Positions 26,176 to 34,559 of a stretch of DNA of 64,000 nt are shown piece by piece; the first letter of the stretch is position 1, and the number at the start of each line of letters is the position of its first letter. The stretch lies in contig NZ_JALEGT010000120.1 in the NCBI RefSeq assembly GCF_022763305.1, positions 91,382 through 155,381 on the forward strand, in the 5' to 3' direction. The notes beneath the pieces are model-generated. The model made no database searches. It was not told the origin of the DNA and was given only the letters and a program-made list of their open reading frames with translations. Position numbers and translations under genes: made by a program. The DNA comes from Marivita sp. (GTDB lineage: Bacteria > Pseudomonadota > Alphaproteobacteria > Rhodobacterales > Rhodobacteraceae).

Positions 26176-26340
26176 ATGGCCCATCTCATGTCTTCCCTGC
26201 GGGACCGTCTTCACAAGCGGGCCGCGTACCATCGCACCGTTCGGGAAATCCGGGCAATGCCGCTTGATGTGGCGCTCGACCTGAACATCTATCAGGGCGA
26301 TGCAGAAAAGATCGCGGCGCAGGCCATCTACGGCCGCTGA
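26176..26340 (+). CDS. DUF1127-type small protein, 54 aa
   Basis: A 54-residue Arg-rich protein. RAAYHRTVREIRAMPLDVALDLNIYQGDAEKIAAQAIYG resembles the YjiS/DUF1127 pattern of an Arg-rich helix followed by a short conserved loop. AAGGAC precedes the ATG. In Rhodobacterales, DUF1127 proteins occur in RNA and phosphate or stress regulation; no specific role can be given here. The 258-base region upstream shows no other gene. Confidence 0.78.
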   Translation: MAHLMSSLRDRLHKRAAYHRTVREIRAMPLDVALDLNIYQGDAEKIAAQAIYGR

Positions 26341-26368
26341 ACCGCCGTCTCCCAGCGATTTGACACAG

Positions 26369-26391
26369 GCCGCGCAACCTTGCGCGGCTTT
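26369..26391 (+). terminator. intrinsic terminator after the DUF1127 gene
   Basis: GCCGCGCAA pairs perfectly with TTGCGCGGC across a CC loop and is followed by TTT. It ends just before the convergent coaD stop. Confidence 0.78.
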
Positions 26392-26393
26392 CG

Positions 26394-26894
26394 TCATTGT
26401 GCAGGGTCGAATTTCTCGATCAGCGCCTGCCGCACCGGGGCCGTGACGAATTTGGACACATCGCCCCCCAGACGGGCGATCTCCTTGACCAGTTTCGACG
26501 CGATGGCCTGATGCCGGGCCTCGGCCATCAGGAACACGGTCTCGACGCTGTCATCCAGCGCCCGGTTCATGCCGACCATCTGGAATTCATACTCGAAATC
26601 CGCCACCGCGCGCAGACCGCGCACGATGATCGTGGCATTCACGTCGCGGGCACAGTCGATCAGCAGGTTCTCGAACGGGTGCACCACGATTTCGATCCCG
26701 GTCTGTTCGGACAGGGACACACATTCCGCCTCGATCATCGCGACCCGTTCCGCGAGGTCGAACAGCGGGCCCTTGTCGCGGTTGATGGCGACGCCGATCA
26801 CCAGCCGATCCAGAAACGCAGCGGCGCGACGGATGATGTCGATATGGCCCATGGTGATCGGGTCGAAGGTTCCGGGGTAAAGACCGATGCGCAT
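26394..26894 (-). CDS. coaD: phosphopantetheine adenylyltransferase
   Basis: A 166-residue nucleotidyltransferase catalysing the penultimate step of coenzyme A synthesis. Motifs: MRIGLYPGTFDPITMGHIDI with the T/HxGH-type site, VRGLRAVADFEYEFQM, and the C-terminal ISSKLVKEIA-like ASKLVKEIARLGGDVSKFV. The start at 26894 has GGAG seven bases upstream; the ATG at 26900 is too close to it. Confidence 0.95.
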   Translation of the reverse strand: MRIGLYPGTFDPITMGHIDIIRRAAAFLDRLVIGVAINRDKGPLFDLAERVAMIEAECVSLSEQTGIEIVVHPFENLLIDCARDVNATIIVRGLRAVADFEYEFQMVGMNRALDDSVETVFLMAEARHQAIASKLVKEIARLGGDVSKFVTAPVRQALIEKFDPAQ

Positions 26895-26975
26895 GGGCAT
26901 TCTCCGGTTGGACGTCAGTTGGGCCTGTCTGGCATCAAAACCGCAGAAAGATCAAGTCGATGCGCCCCTGAGGGG

Positions 26976-27410
26976 TCAATGCCCCATGATCATCCCTTCC
27001 AGCGCATTGCGCTCCATCGCCAGTTCGGTCAGCCGGGCCTTGACCACATCCCCGATGGTGATCAGCCCCACCAGCTTGCCGTCCTCGACCACCGGCATAT
27101 GGCGGAACCGGCCATCCGTCATCTGCGTCAGGATGTGATCGGCGTCGTCGTTCCGGTTGCAGGTGACCAGCTTGGAGGTCATGAAACTGTCCACCGCATC
27201 GGACAGGCACCCTGCCCCGCGATTGGCCAGCTCGCGCACGATGTCGCGTTCAGAGAGAATGCCAAGGGCGGTTTCGCCGTCATTCGACACGACAACCGTC
27301 CCGATGCGTTTCTCCGACAGGATCTTGGCCACGTCCGAGATCGTGGTTCCGGATTTCACCGTCACCACGGCGTCGGTGGCTTTGCTTTTCAGAATGTGAT
27401 GAACTTGCAT
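26976..27410 (-). CDS. two-CBS-domain protein
   Basis: A 144-residue protein that consists of a CBS pair: MQVHHILKSKATDAVVTVKS to about residue 70, then FMTSKLVTCNRNDDADHILTQMTDGRFRHMPVVEDGKLVGLITIGDVVKARL. CBS pairs bind adenosyl ligands such as AMP, ATP or SAM and act as energy sensors. With no attached effector domain, it presumably works in trans. GGAGG precedes the start at 27410. Confidence 0.9.
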   Translation of the reverse strand: MQVHHILKSKATDAVVTVKSGTTISDVAKILSEKRIGTVVVSNDGETALGILSERDIVRELANRGAGCLSDAVDSFMTSKLVTCNRNDDADHILTQMTDGRFRHMPVVEDGKLVGLITIGDVVKARLTELAMERNALEGMIMGH

Positions 27411-27463
27411 GGTTTTTTCCTCCGGTCCCAATAGTCTCAGCGTCTTCACAGAACCCTGTTGTG

Positions 27464-28366
27464 TCAAGTGCCAGAAAGGAGGGCTTCGAGCCGGGCCACC
27501 TCGGCGCGGACGCCCTGAACCAGGGCATCGGCAAAGCGGGTGATCCGTTCGAGCCGGCGGTCCTCGGCGTGACGGACCAGGTAGAAGCTGCGGGTGAAGG
27601 ACAGCGCGTCGGTCAGAACACGTGTCACACCGGGCGCAAACGGCAGCGCGAAATCATGGGCGATGCCGATGCCACCATGCTGCCGCAGGAGGTGGAGTTG
27701 AACCGAAGCGGAGTTGGACGCCAGCGCCACGCGGTCAAGCTTCAAGTCGCTGAGATAGTCCAGTTCCTTGTCGAAGATCATGTCCGGAATGTAGCCGACG
27801 ATCCGGTGCCGATGCAGATCCGCAACCGATGTCAGCGGCGGATGTGTAGACAGGTAGGACTGGCTTGCAGCAAGATGCAGCCGGTAGTCGGTGATCCGTT
27901 GATAGGACAATCGCGTCGCGGTGGGCGGGCTGACGGTGATCGCCATATCTGCCTCGCGCCGCGAGAGGTTCACGACGCGCGGCAGGGCCACGATCTGCAG
28001 GTCGAGGTCGGGGTTCGCCTTGGACAGGTCGGCGAAAACCCGCGGCAGGACAAAATTTGCGCACCCGTCGGGCGCACCGATGCGGATCTGACCGGACAAT
28101 GTTCCCGCCTCACCCGTCAGGACCGACGCCGCGCCCTGCATCGCCTGTTCGGCCTGTTCGGCGTGCTCAATGAGCTGCGCCCCCGCCTCGGTGAGCGTGT
28201 AGCCTTGTGGGCTCTTGACAAAGAGCGCCTGACCTATGGTCTCTTCGAGCCGGGCCACGCGGCGTCCGACGGTGGCGGCATCCATGCGCAAGGCGCGGCC
28301 CGCGCCGGACAGCGTTTCGGACCGCGCGACGGACAGGAATATCCGCAGATCATCCCAGCTCTGCAT
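27464..28366 (-). CDS. LysR-family regulator divergent from mmsA
   Basis: A 300-residue LysR-type protein. The N-terminal winged HTH is MQSWDDLRIFLSVARSETLSGAGRALRMDAATVGRRVARLE, followed by an effector-binding domain. Tandem GCATTTTTGCAA sites lie in the 101-base gap between it and mmsA, a good place for it to bind. It is therefore the likely regulator of mmsA and possibly the downstream valine genes. The ligand is unknown. The start at 28366 was chosen as MQSWDDL from family N-termini. Confidence 0.88.
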   Translation of the reverse strand: MQSWDDLRIFLSVARSETLSGAGRALRMDAATVGRRVARLEETIGQALFVKSPQGYTLTEAGAQLIEHAEQAEQAMQGAASVLTGEAGTLSGQIRIGAPDGCANFVLPRVFADLSKANPDLDLQIVALPRVVNLSRREADMAITVSPPTATRLSYQRITDYRLHLAASQSYLSTHPPLTSVADLHRHRIVGYIPDMIFDKELDYLSDLKLDRVALASNSASVQLHLLRQHGGIGIAHDFALPFAPGVTRVLTDALSFTRSFYLVRHAEDRRLERITRFADALVQGVRAEVARLEALLSGT

Positions 28367-28378
28367 CGCCAAACCTTT

Positions 28379-28432
28379 GCATTTTTGCAAAACGTATTTG
28401 GGATATTGCCCCTTTGATCCGCATTTTTGCAA
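28379..28432. promoter_or_regulatory. two GCATTTTTGCAA motifs between the LysR gene and mmsA
   Basis: Identical 12-mers at 28379-28390 and 28421-28432, 42 bases apart, which is close to four helical turns. Each contains an imperfect TTGCAA half-site pair, and the spacing suits a LysR tetramer bound to one DNA face. This is a sequence observation; binding is inferred. Confidence 0.55.
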
Positions 28433-28467
28433 GACTAAGATGCCGCCAAACATCTGAGGAGGATTCC

Positions 28468-29967
28468 ATGCAAGAGTTGACCCATTACATTGGCGGTGAA
28501 CACGTCAAAGGCACGTCGGGCCGTTTCGCGGACGTCTACAACCCCGCCACCGGCGAAGTGCAGGCGAAGGTCCCGCTGGCCTCGACCGACGAGATCGCCA
28601 AGGCGGTCGAGATCGCCGCCAAGGCCCAGCCCGCATGGGCCGCCACCAACCCACAGCGCCGGGCACGGGTGATGATGGCGTTTGTCGGCCTGCTCAATCG
28701 CGACATGGACAAGCTGGCCGAGGCGCTGAGCCGCGAGCATGGCAAGACCCTGCCGGACGCCAAGGGCGACGTGCAGCGCGGTCTGGAAGTGGTCGAATAC
28801 TGCATCGGCGCGCCGGAACTGCTCAAGGGCGAATATACCGACAGCGCGGGTCCGGGCATCGACATGTATTCGATGAAGCAGCCGCTGGGTGTGACGGCGG
28901 GCATCACTCCCTTCAACTTCCCGGCGATGATCCCGATGTGGATGTTCGCCCCGGCCCTGGCCTGCGGCAATGCCTTCATCCTCAAGCCGTCCGAGCGCGA
29001 TCCGTCGGTGCCGCTGATGCTGGCCGAGCTGATGGAAGAGGCCGGTCTGCCGAAAGGTGTCCTGCAGGTCGTCAACGGCGACAAGGAAGCCGTGGACGCG
29101 TTGCTGCATCACCCTGTGATCCAGAGCATCGGCTTTGTCGGCTCGACCCCGATTGCGGAATACATCTACGGAACCGGCTGCGCCAACGGCAAGCGCGTGC
29201 AGTGTTTCGGTGGTGCCAAGAACCACATGATCATCATGCCGGATGCCGACATGGATCAGGCGGCCGACGCGCTGATCGGTGCGGGCTATGGGGCTGCGGG
29301 CGAACGCTGCATGGCGATCTCGGTCGCTGTGCCTGTGGGTGACGAAACCGCCGACCGCCTGATCGAAAAGCTGGTGCCGCGCATCGAGAAGCTCAAGGTT
29401 GGGCCCTACACCGCAGGCAACGATGTGGATTACGGCCCCGTCGTGACCGCCGCCGCCAAGCAGAACATTCTGGGCCTTATCCAGTCGGGTGTCGATCAGG
29501 GCGCGAAGCTGGTGGTCGATGGCCGCGACTTCAGCCTTCAGGGCTATGAAGACGGGTTCTTCGTCGGGCCGCACCTGTTTGACCACGTGACCCCAGACAT
29601 GGACATCTACAAGAAAGAGATCTTCGGCCCTGTTCTGTCGACCGTGCGCGCGGGCTCCTATGAAGAGGCCATCAGCCTTGCGATGGACCACGAATACGGC
29701 AACGGAACCGCGATCTTCACCCGCGATGGGGACGCGGCGCGTGATTTCGCCAACCGGATCAACATCGGCATGGTGGGCATCAACGTCCCGATCCCGGTGC
29801 CGCTGGCCTATCACACCTTCGGCGGCTGGAAGAAATCGGTGTTCGGCGATCTGAACCAGCATGGTCCGGATGCCTTCAAGTTCTACACCCGCACCAAGAC
29901 GGTCACATCGCGCTGGCCCTCGGGGATCAAGGAAGGCGGCGAGTTCAACTTCAAGGCCATGGATTGA
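28468..29967 (+). CDS. mmsA: methylmalonate-semialdehyde dehydrogenase (CoA-acylating)
   Basis: A 499-residue aldehyde dehydrogenase that converts methylmalonate semialdehyde to propionyl-CoA with NAD and CoA in valine and inositol breakdown. Features: LGVTAGITPFNFPAMIPMWM (cofactor and substrate channel), GFVGSTPIAEYIY, GAAGERCMAISVAV with the catalytic Cys (near residue 285), and KKEIFGPVLS. GAGGAGG precedes the start at 28468. The LysR gene is divergent. A terminator follows. Confidence 0.95.
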   Translation: MQELTHYIGGEHVKGTSGRFADVYNPATGEVQAKVPLASTDEIAKAVEIAAKAQPAWAATNPQRRARVMMAFVGLLNRDMDKLAEALSREHGKTLPDAKGDVQRGLEVVEYCIGAPELLKGEYTDSAGPGIDMYSMKQPLGVTAGITPFNFPAMIPMWMFAPALACGNAFILKPSERDPSVPLMLAELMEEAGLPKGVLQVVNGDKEAVDALLHHPVIQSIGFVGSTPIAEYIYGTGCANGKRVQCFGGAKNHMIIMPDADMDQAADALIGAGYGAAGERCMAISVAVPVGDETADRLIEKLVPRIEKLKVGPYTAGNDVDYGPVVTAAAKQNILGLIQSGVDQGAKLVVDGRDFSLQGYEDGFFVGPHLFDHVTPDMDIYKKEIFGPVLSTVRAGSYEEAISLAMDHEYGNGTAIFTRDGDAARDFANRINIGMVGINVPIPVPLAYHTFGGWKKSVFGDLNQHGPDAFKFYTRTKTVTSRWPSGIKEGGEFNFKAMD

Positions 29968-29989
29968 TCGGCTGACGAAATGACAGCAT

Positions 29990-30015
29990 AAAGGGCGGGT
30001 CACTCCGCCCTTTTT
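29990..30015 (+). terminator. intrinsic terminator after mmsA
   Basis: AAAGGGCGG pairs with CCGCCCTTT around GTCACT and is followed by TTTT. It separates mmsA from the rest of the valine-degradation genes. Confidence 0.85.
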
Positions 30016-30028
30016 CGTTCGAGGTCCT

Positions 30029-30460
30029 GTGCCGATCACCGTCCAGATCATTTCCGAGCACAATCTCGTCTATGTGCGCTACACCGGCGCAATGCTGGTG
30101 AGCGAGACTGCGGCGGCGCTGACCGAATTTGCTAAACACCCCCTTGCAGGACCCGGATTGCGGCATCTGGTGGATCTGACACGCCTGACCGAGCTTGACC
30201 GGGATTACGCCAAATTCATGGAAATCCAGGCCAAGAAGGTCGAAACCATGGCCGGTCACGGCATCGAGACCTTCATGGTGTATTACGCGAACACACCCCT
30301 TGGGCTGCAGGCGGCCAATATGGGCAAGAACGGCTGGACACCCGAAAGCGGCGTCGTGGCGATCGTTCTGGAAGACGAGGACCATGCGCTCCACGCGCTC
30401 GGCCTGCCCTATGACAGCATCGCCACAATGCTGGACAAGGTGGATGCGCAGTCCGTCTGA
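30029..30460 (+). CDS. uncharacterised protein, first of two tandem paralogues
   Basis: A 143-residue soluble protein, GTG start with GAGG upstream. I do not recognise a named family. Shared with its neighbour at 30543: [14 protein letters not shown] near residue 11, HLxDL, a D/E-RDxAxxM segment, ETxMVYxANTP near 80, KNGW, and an AIVxE strand near the C-terminus. The alternating strand-helix pattern looks like a STAS- or SpoIIAA-like fold. It sits in the valine cluster between mmsA and ybdK. Confidence 0.75.
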   Translation: MPITVQIISEHNLVYVRYTGAMLVSETAAALTEFAKHPLAGPGLRHLVDLTRLTELDRDYAKFMEIQAKKVETMAGHGIETFMVYYANTPLGLQAANMGKNGWTPESGVVAIVLEDEDHALHALGLPYDSIATMLDKVDAQSV

Positions 30461-30542
30461 CCCGCGCCTTTATCGCCTCAAGCGTTGATCTTGGTTGAGT
30501 TTTCCCCGAAACAGGCGACAGAGCTTTTCGACCCGAGGCCCC

Positions 30543-30974
30543 ATGCCCGCCAGTTTCCACATTCTGCCCCAGCACAATCTTGTCTATGTCCGCTACAGCG
30601 GGTTGATGCTGGTCGAGGACAGTCTCAAGGCGTTCGGGGCCTATGCCCGGCATCCGGACGCACGGCCCGGCCAGCGACATCTGATCGACCTGAGCCAGAT
30701 CACCGACATGGAGCGCGACTTTGCGCGGGTGATGCAGCTGCAGGCGAGCAAGGGCGCGGATCTTGCAATGCGCGAGGCCGAAACGTTGATGGTCTATTTC
30801 GCCAATACGCCTGTATCCCTCAAGGCGGCGGCGCTGGCGAAGAACGGTTGGTCTGCCAGTCAGGGTGTGATCGCCATCGTACAGGAAACCGAAGAGGCCG
30901 CGCTTTCAGCCTTGGGCATGGTCGCGACATCCATTGACGCGCTGTTTGAAGAGGCGCTGCGTCGAGCGACCTGA
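30543..30974 (+). CDS. uncharacterised protein, second of two tandem paralogues
   Basis: A 143-residue protein of the same length as its upstream neighbour and alignable without gaps over most of the sequence ([55 protein letters not shown]). The two arose by tandem duplication and have since diverged. The start [10 protein letters not shown] at 30543 matches the paralogue; a longer reading adds a basic tail with no support. Function is unknown. Confidence 0.75.
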   Translation: MPASFHILPQHNLVYVRYSGLMLVEDSLKAFGAYARHPDARPGQRHLIDLSQITDMERDFARVMQLQASKGADLAMREAETLMVYFANTPVSLKAAALAKNGWSASQGVIAIVQETEEAALSALGMVATSIDALFEEALRRAT

Positions 30975-31062
30975 GTGCCACGTCAGCGATGATGCAACAA
31001 CAGGTTTTGCCTTTTGCCGATCATGTGGTCATCTTGGCGGCATACCGGACGGGAGACAGGCC

Positions 31063-32190
31063 ATGCAGGAACCGCCATTCAGCATCGGGATCGAAGAGGA
31101 ATACCTGCTGGTGGACCTCGACAGCATGGCGCTGGCCCAAGCGCCCGACGGTCTCATGGAAGCCTGTGCTGCCGAGCTTGAAAAGCAGGTCAGCCCCGAA
31201 TTCCTGCAATGCCAGATCGAGATCGGCACCAAGGTCTGCGCTGACATCAACGAGGCGCGGGAAGACCTCAGACGGTTGCGCAGCACCGTGGCCCGTTGCG
31301 CCAAGGCCTACAACCTCGCCCCCATTGCCGCCTCCTGCCACCCGTTCGGCGACTGGAAGAACCAGCACCACACCAACAAGGACCGCTACAACGATCTGCA
31401 GGATGCGTTGGGCGGTGTGGTGCGGCGGATGCTGATCTGCGGCATGCATGTGCATGTGGGTCTGGACGATGACGCGCTGCGGGCCGATCTGATGGGGCAG
31501 ATGGCGTATTTCCTGCCGCATCTTCTGGCGATGTCCACGTCCTCACCGTTCTGGCAGGGGCAGGATACCGGCCTCGCCTCCTATCGCATTTCGGTCTTCG
31601 ACAACCTGCCCCGCACCGGATTGCCCCCGACCTTTGACAACTGGTCGGAATACGAACGCTCGGTTCAGGTTCTGGTCGATCTTGGCGTGATCGAGGACAG
31701 CTCCAAGATCTGGTGGGACCTGCGCCCGTCGCACAGCTTTCCCACCCTTGAGACCCGCATCATGGACGTGCAGCCCCGGCTGGAGGACACGCTGACGCTG
31801 GCGGCGATCAACCAGTGTTTGATGCGGATGCTCTGGCGGTTGCGCGTACGCAACCAGCGCTGGCGGCGCTATGATCCCTTCCTGATCGGGGAAAACCGCT
31901 GGCGGGCCCAGCGATACGGCGTCAGTGACGGGCTGATCGACTTTGGCCGAGGGGAGATCGTGCCGATGGCTGAACTGACCGAGGAACTGATTGCCCTCGT
32001 CGAGGAAGACGCCGGTATCCTGCGTTGCTACCGGGAATTGGAACATGCCCGCGAGATTGTCGCGCAGGGCAATGCCAGCACCCGTCAACGCGCCGTCGCG
32101 GCCGAGGCCAAGGCGGCAGGCAAGGACGCCGATGGCCAGATGCAGGCGGTTGTCAGCCATCTTGTCGAGGCCTTTCACGAGGGGCTTTGA
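31063..32190 (+). CDS. YbdK-type carboxylate-amine ligase (GCS2 family)
   Basis: A 375-residue glutamate-cysteine ligase family 2 protein. [13 protein letters not shown] is the N-terminal signature with the metal-binding Glu run, [11 protein letters not shown] carries the active-site histidines, and [22 protein letters not shown] follows. The family has weak gamma-glutamyl-cysteine ligase activity in E. coli; the true substrate is not known. GGGAGA lies upstream of the ATG. It sits between the tandem paralogues and the acyl-CoA dehydrogenase. Confidence 0.88.
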   Translation: MQEPPFSIGIEEEYLLVDLDSMALAQAPDGLMEACAAELEKQVSPEFLQCQIEIGTKVCADINEAREDLRRLRSTVARCAKAYNLAPIAASCHPFGDWKNQHHTNKDRYNDLQDALGGVVRRMLICGMHVHVGLDDDALRADLMGQMAYFLPHLLAMSTSSPFWQGQDTGLASYRISVFDNLPRTGLPPTFDNWSEYERSVQVLVDLGVIEDSSKIWWDLRPSHSFPTLETRIMDVQPRLEDTLTLAAINQCLMRMLWRLRVRNQRWRRYDPFLIGENRWRAQRYGVSDGLIDFGRGEIVPMAELTEELIALVEEDAGILRCYRELEHAREIVAQGNASTRQRAVAAEAKAAGKDADGQMQAVVSHLVEAFHEGL

Positions 32191-32266
32191 CCTCTTGCAA
32201 AAGTCCTGAAACAGTTGACAATTAAACACTCGTTCAATTCACGCAGCCAACGGGAGGAGCGGCGCC

Positions 32267-33406
32267 ATGGATTTTGCCCTTACCGAAGAACAGACTGCCA
32301 TTTTCGAAATGGCCTACGCCTTTGGGCAGGAGCATATCGCGCCTCACGCGCGTGACTGGGAAGCACAGGGCACGATCCCGAAAGAGCTTTGGCCGCAGCT
32401 TGGGGAATTGGGCTTTGCGGGGCTTTACGTGTCCGAGGACAGTGGCGGCTCGGGCCTCAGCCGGTTGGACGCGACACTGGTCTTCGAGGCGCTGTCGATG
32501 GCCTGCCCGTCTGTCGCGGCGTTCCTGTCGATCCACAACATGTGCGCCAAGATGATCGACGCGTTTGCCAGCGACGCCATGAAGGCGCGTGTGTTGCCCA
32601 AGGCGATGACGATGGAAACCGTGCTGAGCTACTGCCTGACCGAGCCGGGCAGCGGGTCGGACGCGGCGGCGCTCAAGACGCGCGCGGAGCGGACAAACGA
32701 GGGCTACACGCTCAACGGCACCAAGGCGTTCATCTCGGGCGGCGGCTATTCCGACCTTTACGTCGCGATGGTGCGCACAGGCGAAGATGGACCGAAGGGC
32801 GTGTCGGCGGTGCTGATCGAGGACGGCACGCCGGGGCTGAGTTTCGGCGGGCTTGAGGACAAGATGGGCTGGCGGTCGCAACCGACGCGGCAGGTGCAGT
32901 TCGACGATTGCAAGATCCCCGTCGACAACCTTCTCGGTGAAGAAGGCCAGGGATTCAAATACGCGATGGCAGGTCTGGATGGTGGTCGGCTCAACATCGC
33001 AGCCTGTTCTTTGGGGGCTGCACAGACCGGGCTGACCTCCACCCTCGCTTACATGGCCGAGCGCAAGGCCTTCGGGAAATCCATCGACCAGTTCCAGGCG
33101 CTGCAGTTCCGGCTTGCGGATATGGAGATCGAGTTGCAGGCCGCGCGCACCTTCCTGCGGCAGGCGGCGTGGAAGCTCGACACCGGTGCGCCCGATGCCA
33201 CCAAGTTCTGTGCCATGGCCAAGAAATTCGTGACCGAAACCGGGTCACAAGTCGTGGACCAATGCCTGCAACTACATGGCGGCTATGGTTACCTGGCCGA
33301 TTACGGGATCGAAAAGCTTGTGCGCGACCTGCGCGTCCACCAGATTCTGGAAGGCACCAACGAAATCATGCGCCTGATCGTGGCGCGGCAGATGCTGGCA
33401 CGCTGA
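32267..33406 (+). CDS. acyl-CoA dehydrogenase, probably isobutyryl-CoA dehydrogenase
   Basis: A 379-residue FAD enzyme. Motifs: YCLTEPGSGSDAAALKT (flavin site), FAISGGGY-like FISGGGYSDLYVAM, LDGGRLNIAACSLG, and the C-terminal QILEGTNEIMRL with the catalytic Glu362. The position immediately upstream of 3-hydroxyisobutyryl-CoA hydrolase and mmsB points to isobutyryl-CoA as substrate (step 3 of valine breakdown). GGGAGGAG precedes the start. Confidence 0.92.
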   Translation: MDFALTEEQTAIFEMAYAFGQEHIAPHARDWEAQGTIPKELWPQLGELGFAGLYVSEDSGGSGLSRLDATLVFEALSMACPSVAAFLSIHNMCAKMIDAFASDAMKARVLPKAMTMETVLSYCLTEPGSGSDAAALKTRAERTNEGYTLNGTKAFISGGGYSDLYVAMVRTGEDGPKGVSAVLIEDGTPGLSFGGLEDKMGWRSQPTRQVQFDDCKIPVDNLLGEEGQGFKYAMAGLDGGRLNIAACSLGAAQTGLTSTLAYMAERKAFGKSIDQFQALQFRLADMEIELQAARTFLRQAAWKLDTGAPDATKFCAMAKKFVTETGSQVVDQCLQLHGGYGYLADYGIEKLVRDLRVHQILEGTNEIMRLIVARQMLAR

Positions 33407-33443
33407 CGCTCTGGCGTCTTTGGGCCCGAAATACCTCGGGGGA

Positions 33444-33475
33444 GTCCGCCAGCGGCGGACGGGGGCAGCGCCCCC
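33444..33475. repeat. double-hairpin intergenic repeat between the acyl-CoA dehydrogenase and hydrolase genes
   Basis: GTCCGCC-AGC-GGCGGAC at 33444-33460 and GGGGGC-AGC-GCCCCC at 33461-33475 abut one another and share the AGC loop. The flanking GGGCCCGAAATACCTCGGGG (from 33423) fits a short interspersed element I have met in Rhodobacterales genomes, but copy number here cannot be checked. It lies inside an operon and may affect mRNA stability between the two genes. Confidence 0.65.
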
Positions 33476-33509
33476 TTCCCCCTTACCAGACACGCGAAAG
33501 CAGACCGAT

Positions 33510-34559
33510 ATGACCGACATCGACATTCGCAAGGACGGCCACGCCGGCCGTATCACGCTGAACCGCCCGAAGGCACTGAACGCTCTCACCTACGACATGT
33601 GTCTGGCCATCGAAGACGCGCTGTGGCGCTGGCGCGATGATCCGACGGTCAAGCTGGTCCTGATCGACGCCATGGGCGAAAAAGCGTTCTGCGCCGGGGG
33701 GGACATTGCCGAGATGTACGCCACCGGCACCGCAGGTGATTACGCCTATGGCCAACGCTTCTGGCGTGACGAGTACCGGATGAACGCGCTTTTGTCCGAG
33801 TATCCCAAGCCGGTGGTCAGCTTTCTTCAGGGCTTTACCATGGGCGGCGGTGTCGGCGTGGGCTGCCACGGCTCGCATCGGGTGGTGGGCGACACGTCCC
33901 GTATTGCCATGCCGGAATGCGGCATCGGACTGATCCCGGATGTGGGCGGGTCGTACCTGCTGGCGCGCGCGCCGGGGCGGGTTGGCGACTATCTTGGTCT
34001 GACGGCGGACCGCATGGGCCCGGGGGACGCGATCTATGTCGGGTTTGCCGATCTGTACGTCCCCGAGAGCCAATGGGACGGCATTACCGTCGCGCTCTGT
34101 GCGCAGGGCAATGTCACGGCTCTGACCGAGGCGGCACAGCCTGCGCCGGAGGCTGGTCTGGCCACACTCCGGGCGCAGATCGATCACCTCTTCGTCAGCG
34201 GGTCACTGGCCGAGATCGTCGCGGGCCTCAAGGCCGATCAGGGCGATTTTGCCCAGCAGGCGCTGGCCAAGCTGACGCGCAATGCGCCCTTGTCGATGGC
34301 TTTCACGCTTGAGATGCTGACCAAGCTGCGCGCCGGGACGCTGAACATCCGCCGCGCGCTGGAGCTTGAATACCGCTTTACCTCGCGCGCGATGGAGCAT
34401 GGCGATTTCATCGAGGGCATCCGCGCGGCGATCATCGACAAGGACAAATCCCCTAATTGGTCGCATGATCTGACCGGGGTGCCCCAAGACGCGGTGGCTG
34501 CGATGATGCAGCCGGTTGAGGGCGAAAACGTGACATTCGAACGGAGGAGCGAGGCATGA
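33510..34559 (+). CDS. 3-hydroxyisobutyryl-CoA hydrolase
   Basis: A 349-residue crotonase-superfamily hydrolase that releases 3-hydroxyisobutyrate from its CoA thioester in valine degradation. GRITLNRPKALNALTYDMC is the N-terminal segment, KAFCAGGDIAEMY and FTMGGGVGVGCHGSHRVV form the oxyanion hole, and PECGIGLIPDVGGSYLLAR carries the catalytic Glu/Asp. The length and the C-terminal helices (AFTLEMLTKLRAG) fit the hydrolase rather than a simple enoyl-CoA hydratase. Its stop overlaps mmsB by four bases. Confidence 0.92.
   Translation: MTDIDIRKDGHAGRITLNRPKALNALTYDMCLAIEDALWRWRDDPTVKLVLIDAMGEKAFCAGGDIAEMYATGTAGDYAYGQRFWRDEYRMNALLSEYPKPVVSFLQGFTMGGGVGVGCHGSHRVVGDTSRIAMPECGIGLIPDVGGSYLLARAPGRVGDYLGLTADRMGPGDAIYVGFADLYVPESQWDGITVALCAQGNVTALTEAAQPAPEAGLATLRAQIDHLFVSGSLAEIVAGLKADQGDFAQQALAKLTRNAPLSMAFTLEMLTKLRAGTLNIRRALELEYRFTSRAMEHGDFIEGIRAAIIDKDKSPNWSHDLTGVPQDAVAAMMQPVEGENVTFERRSEA

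Noticed and set aside
28435..30063. A 542-codon open frame on the - strand
   Set aside because: It is antisense to mmsA, which is unmistakable.
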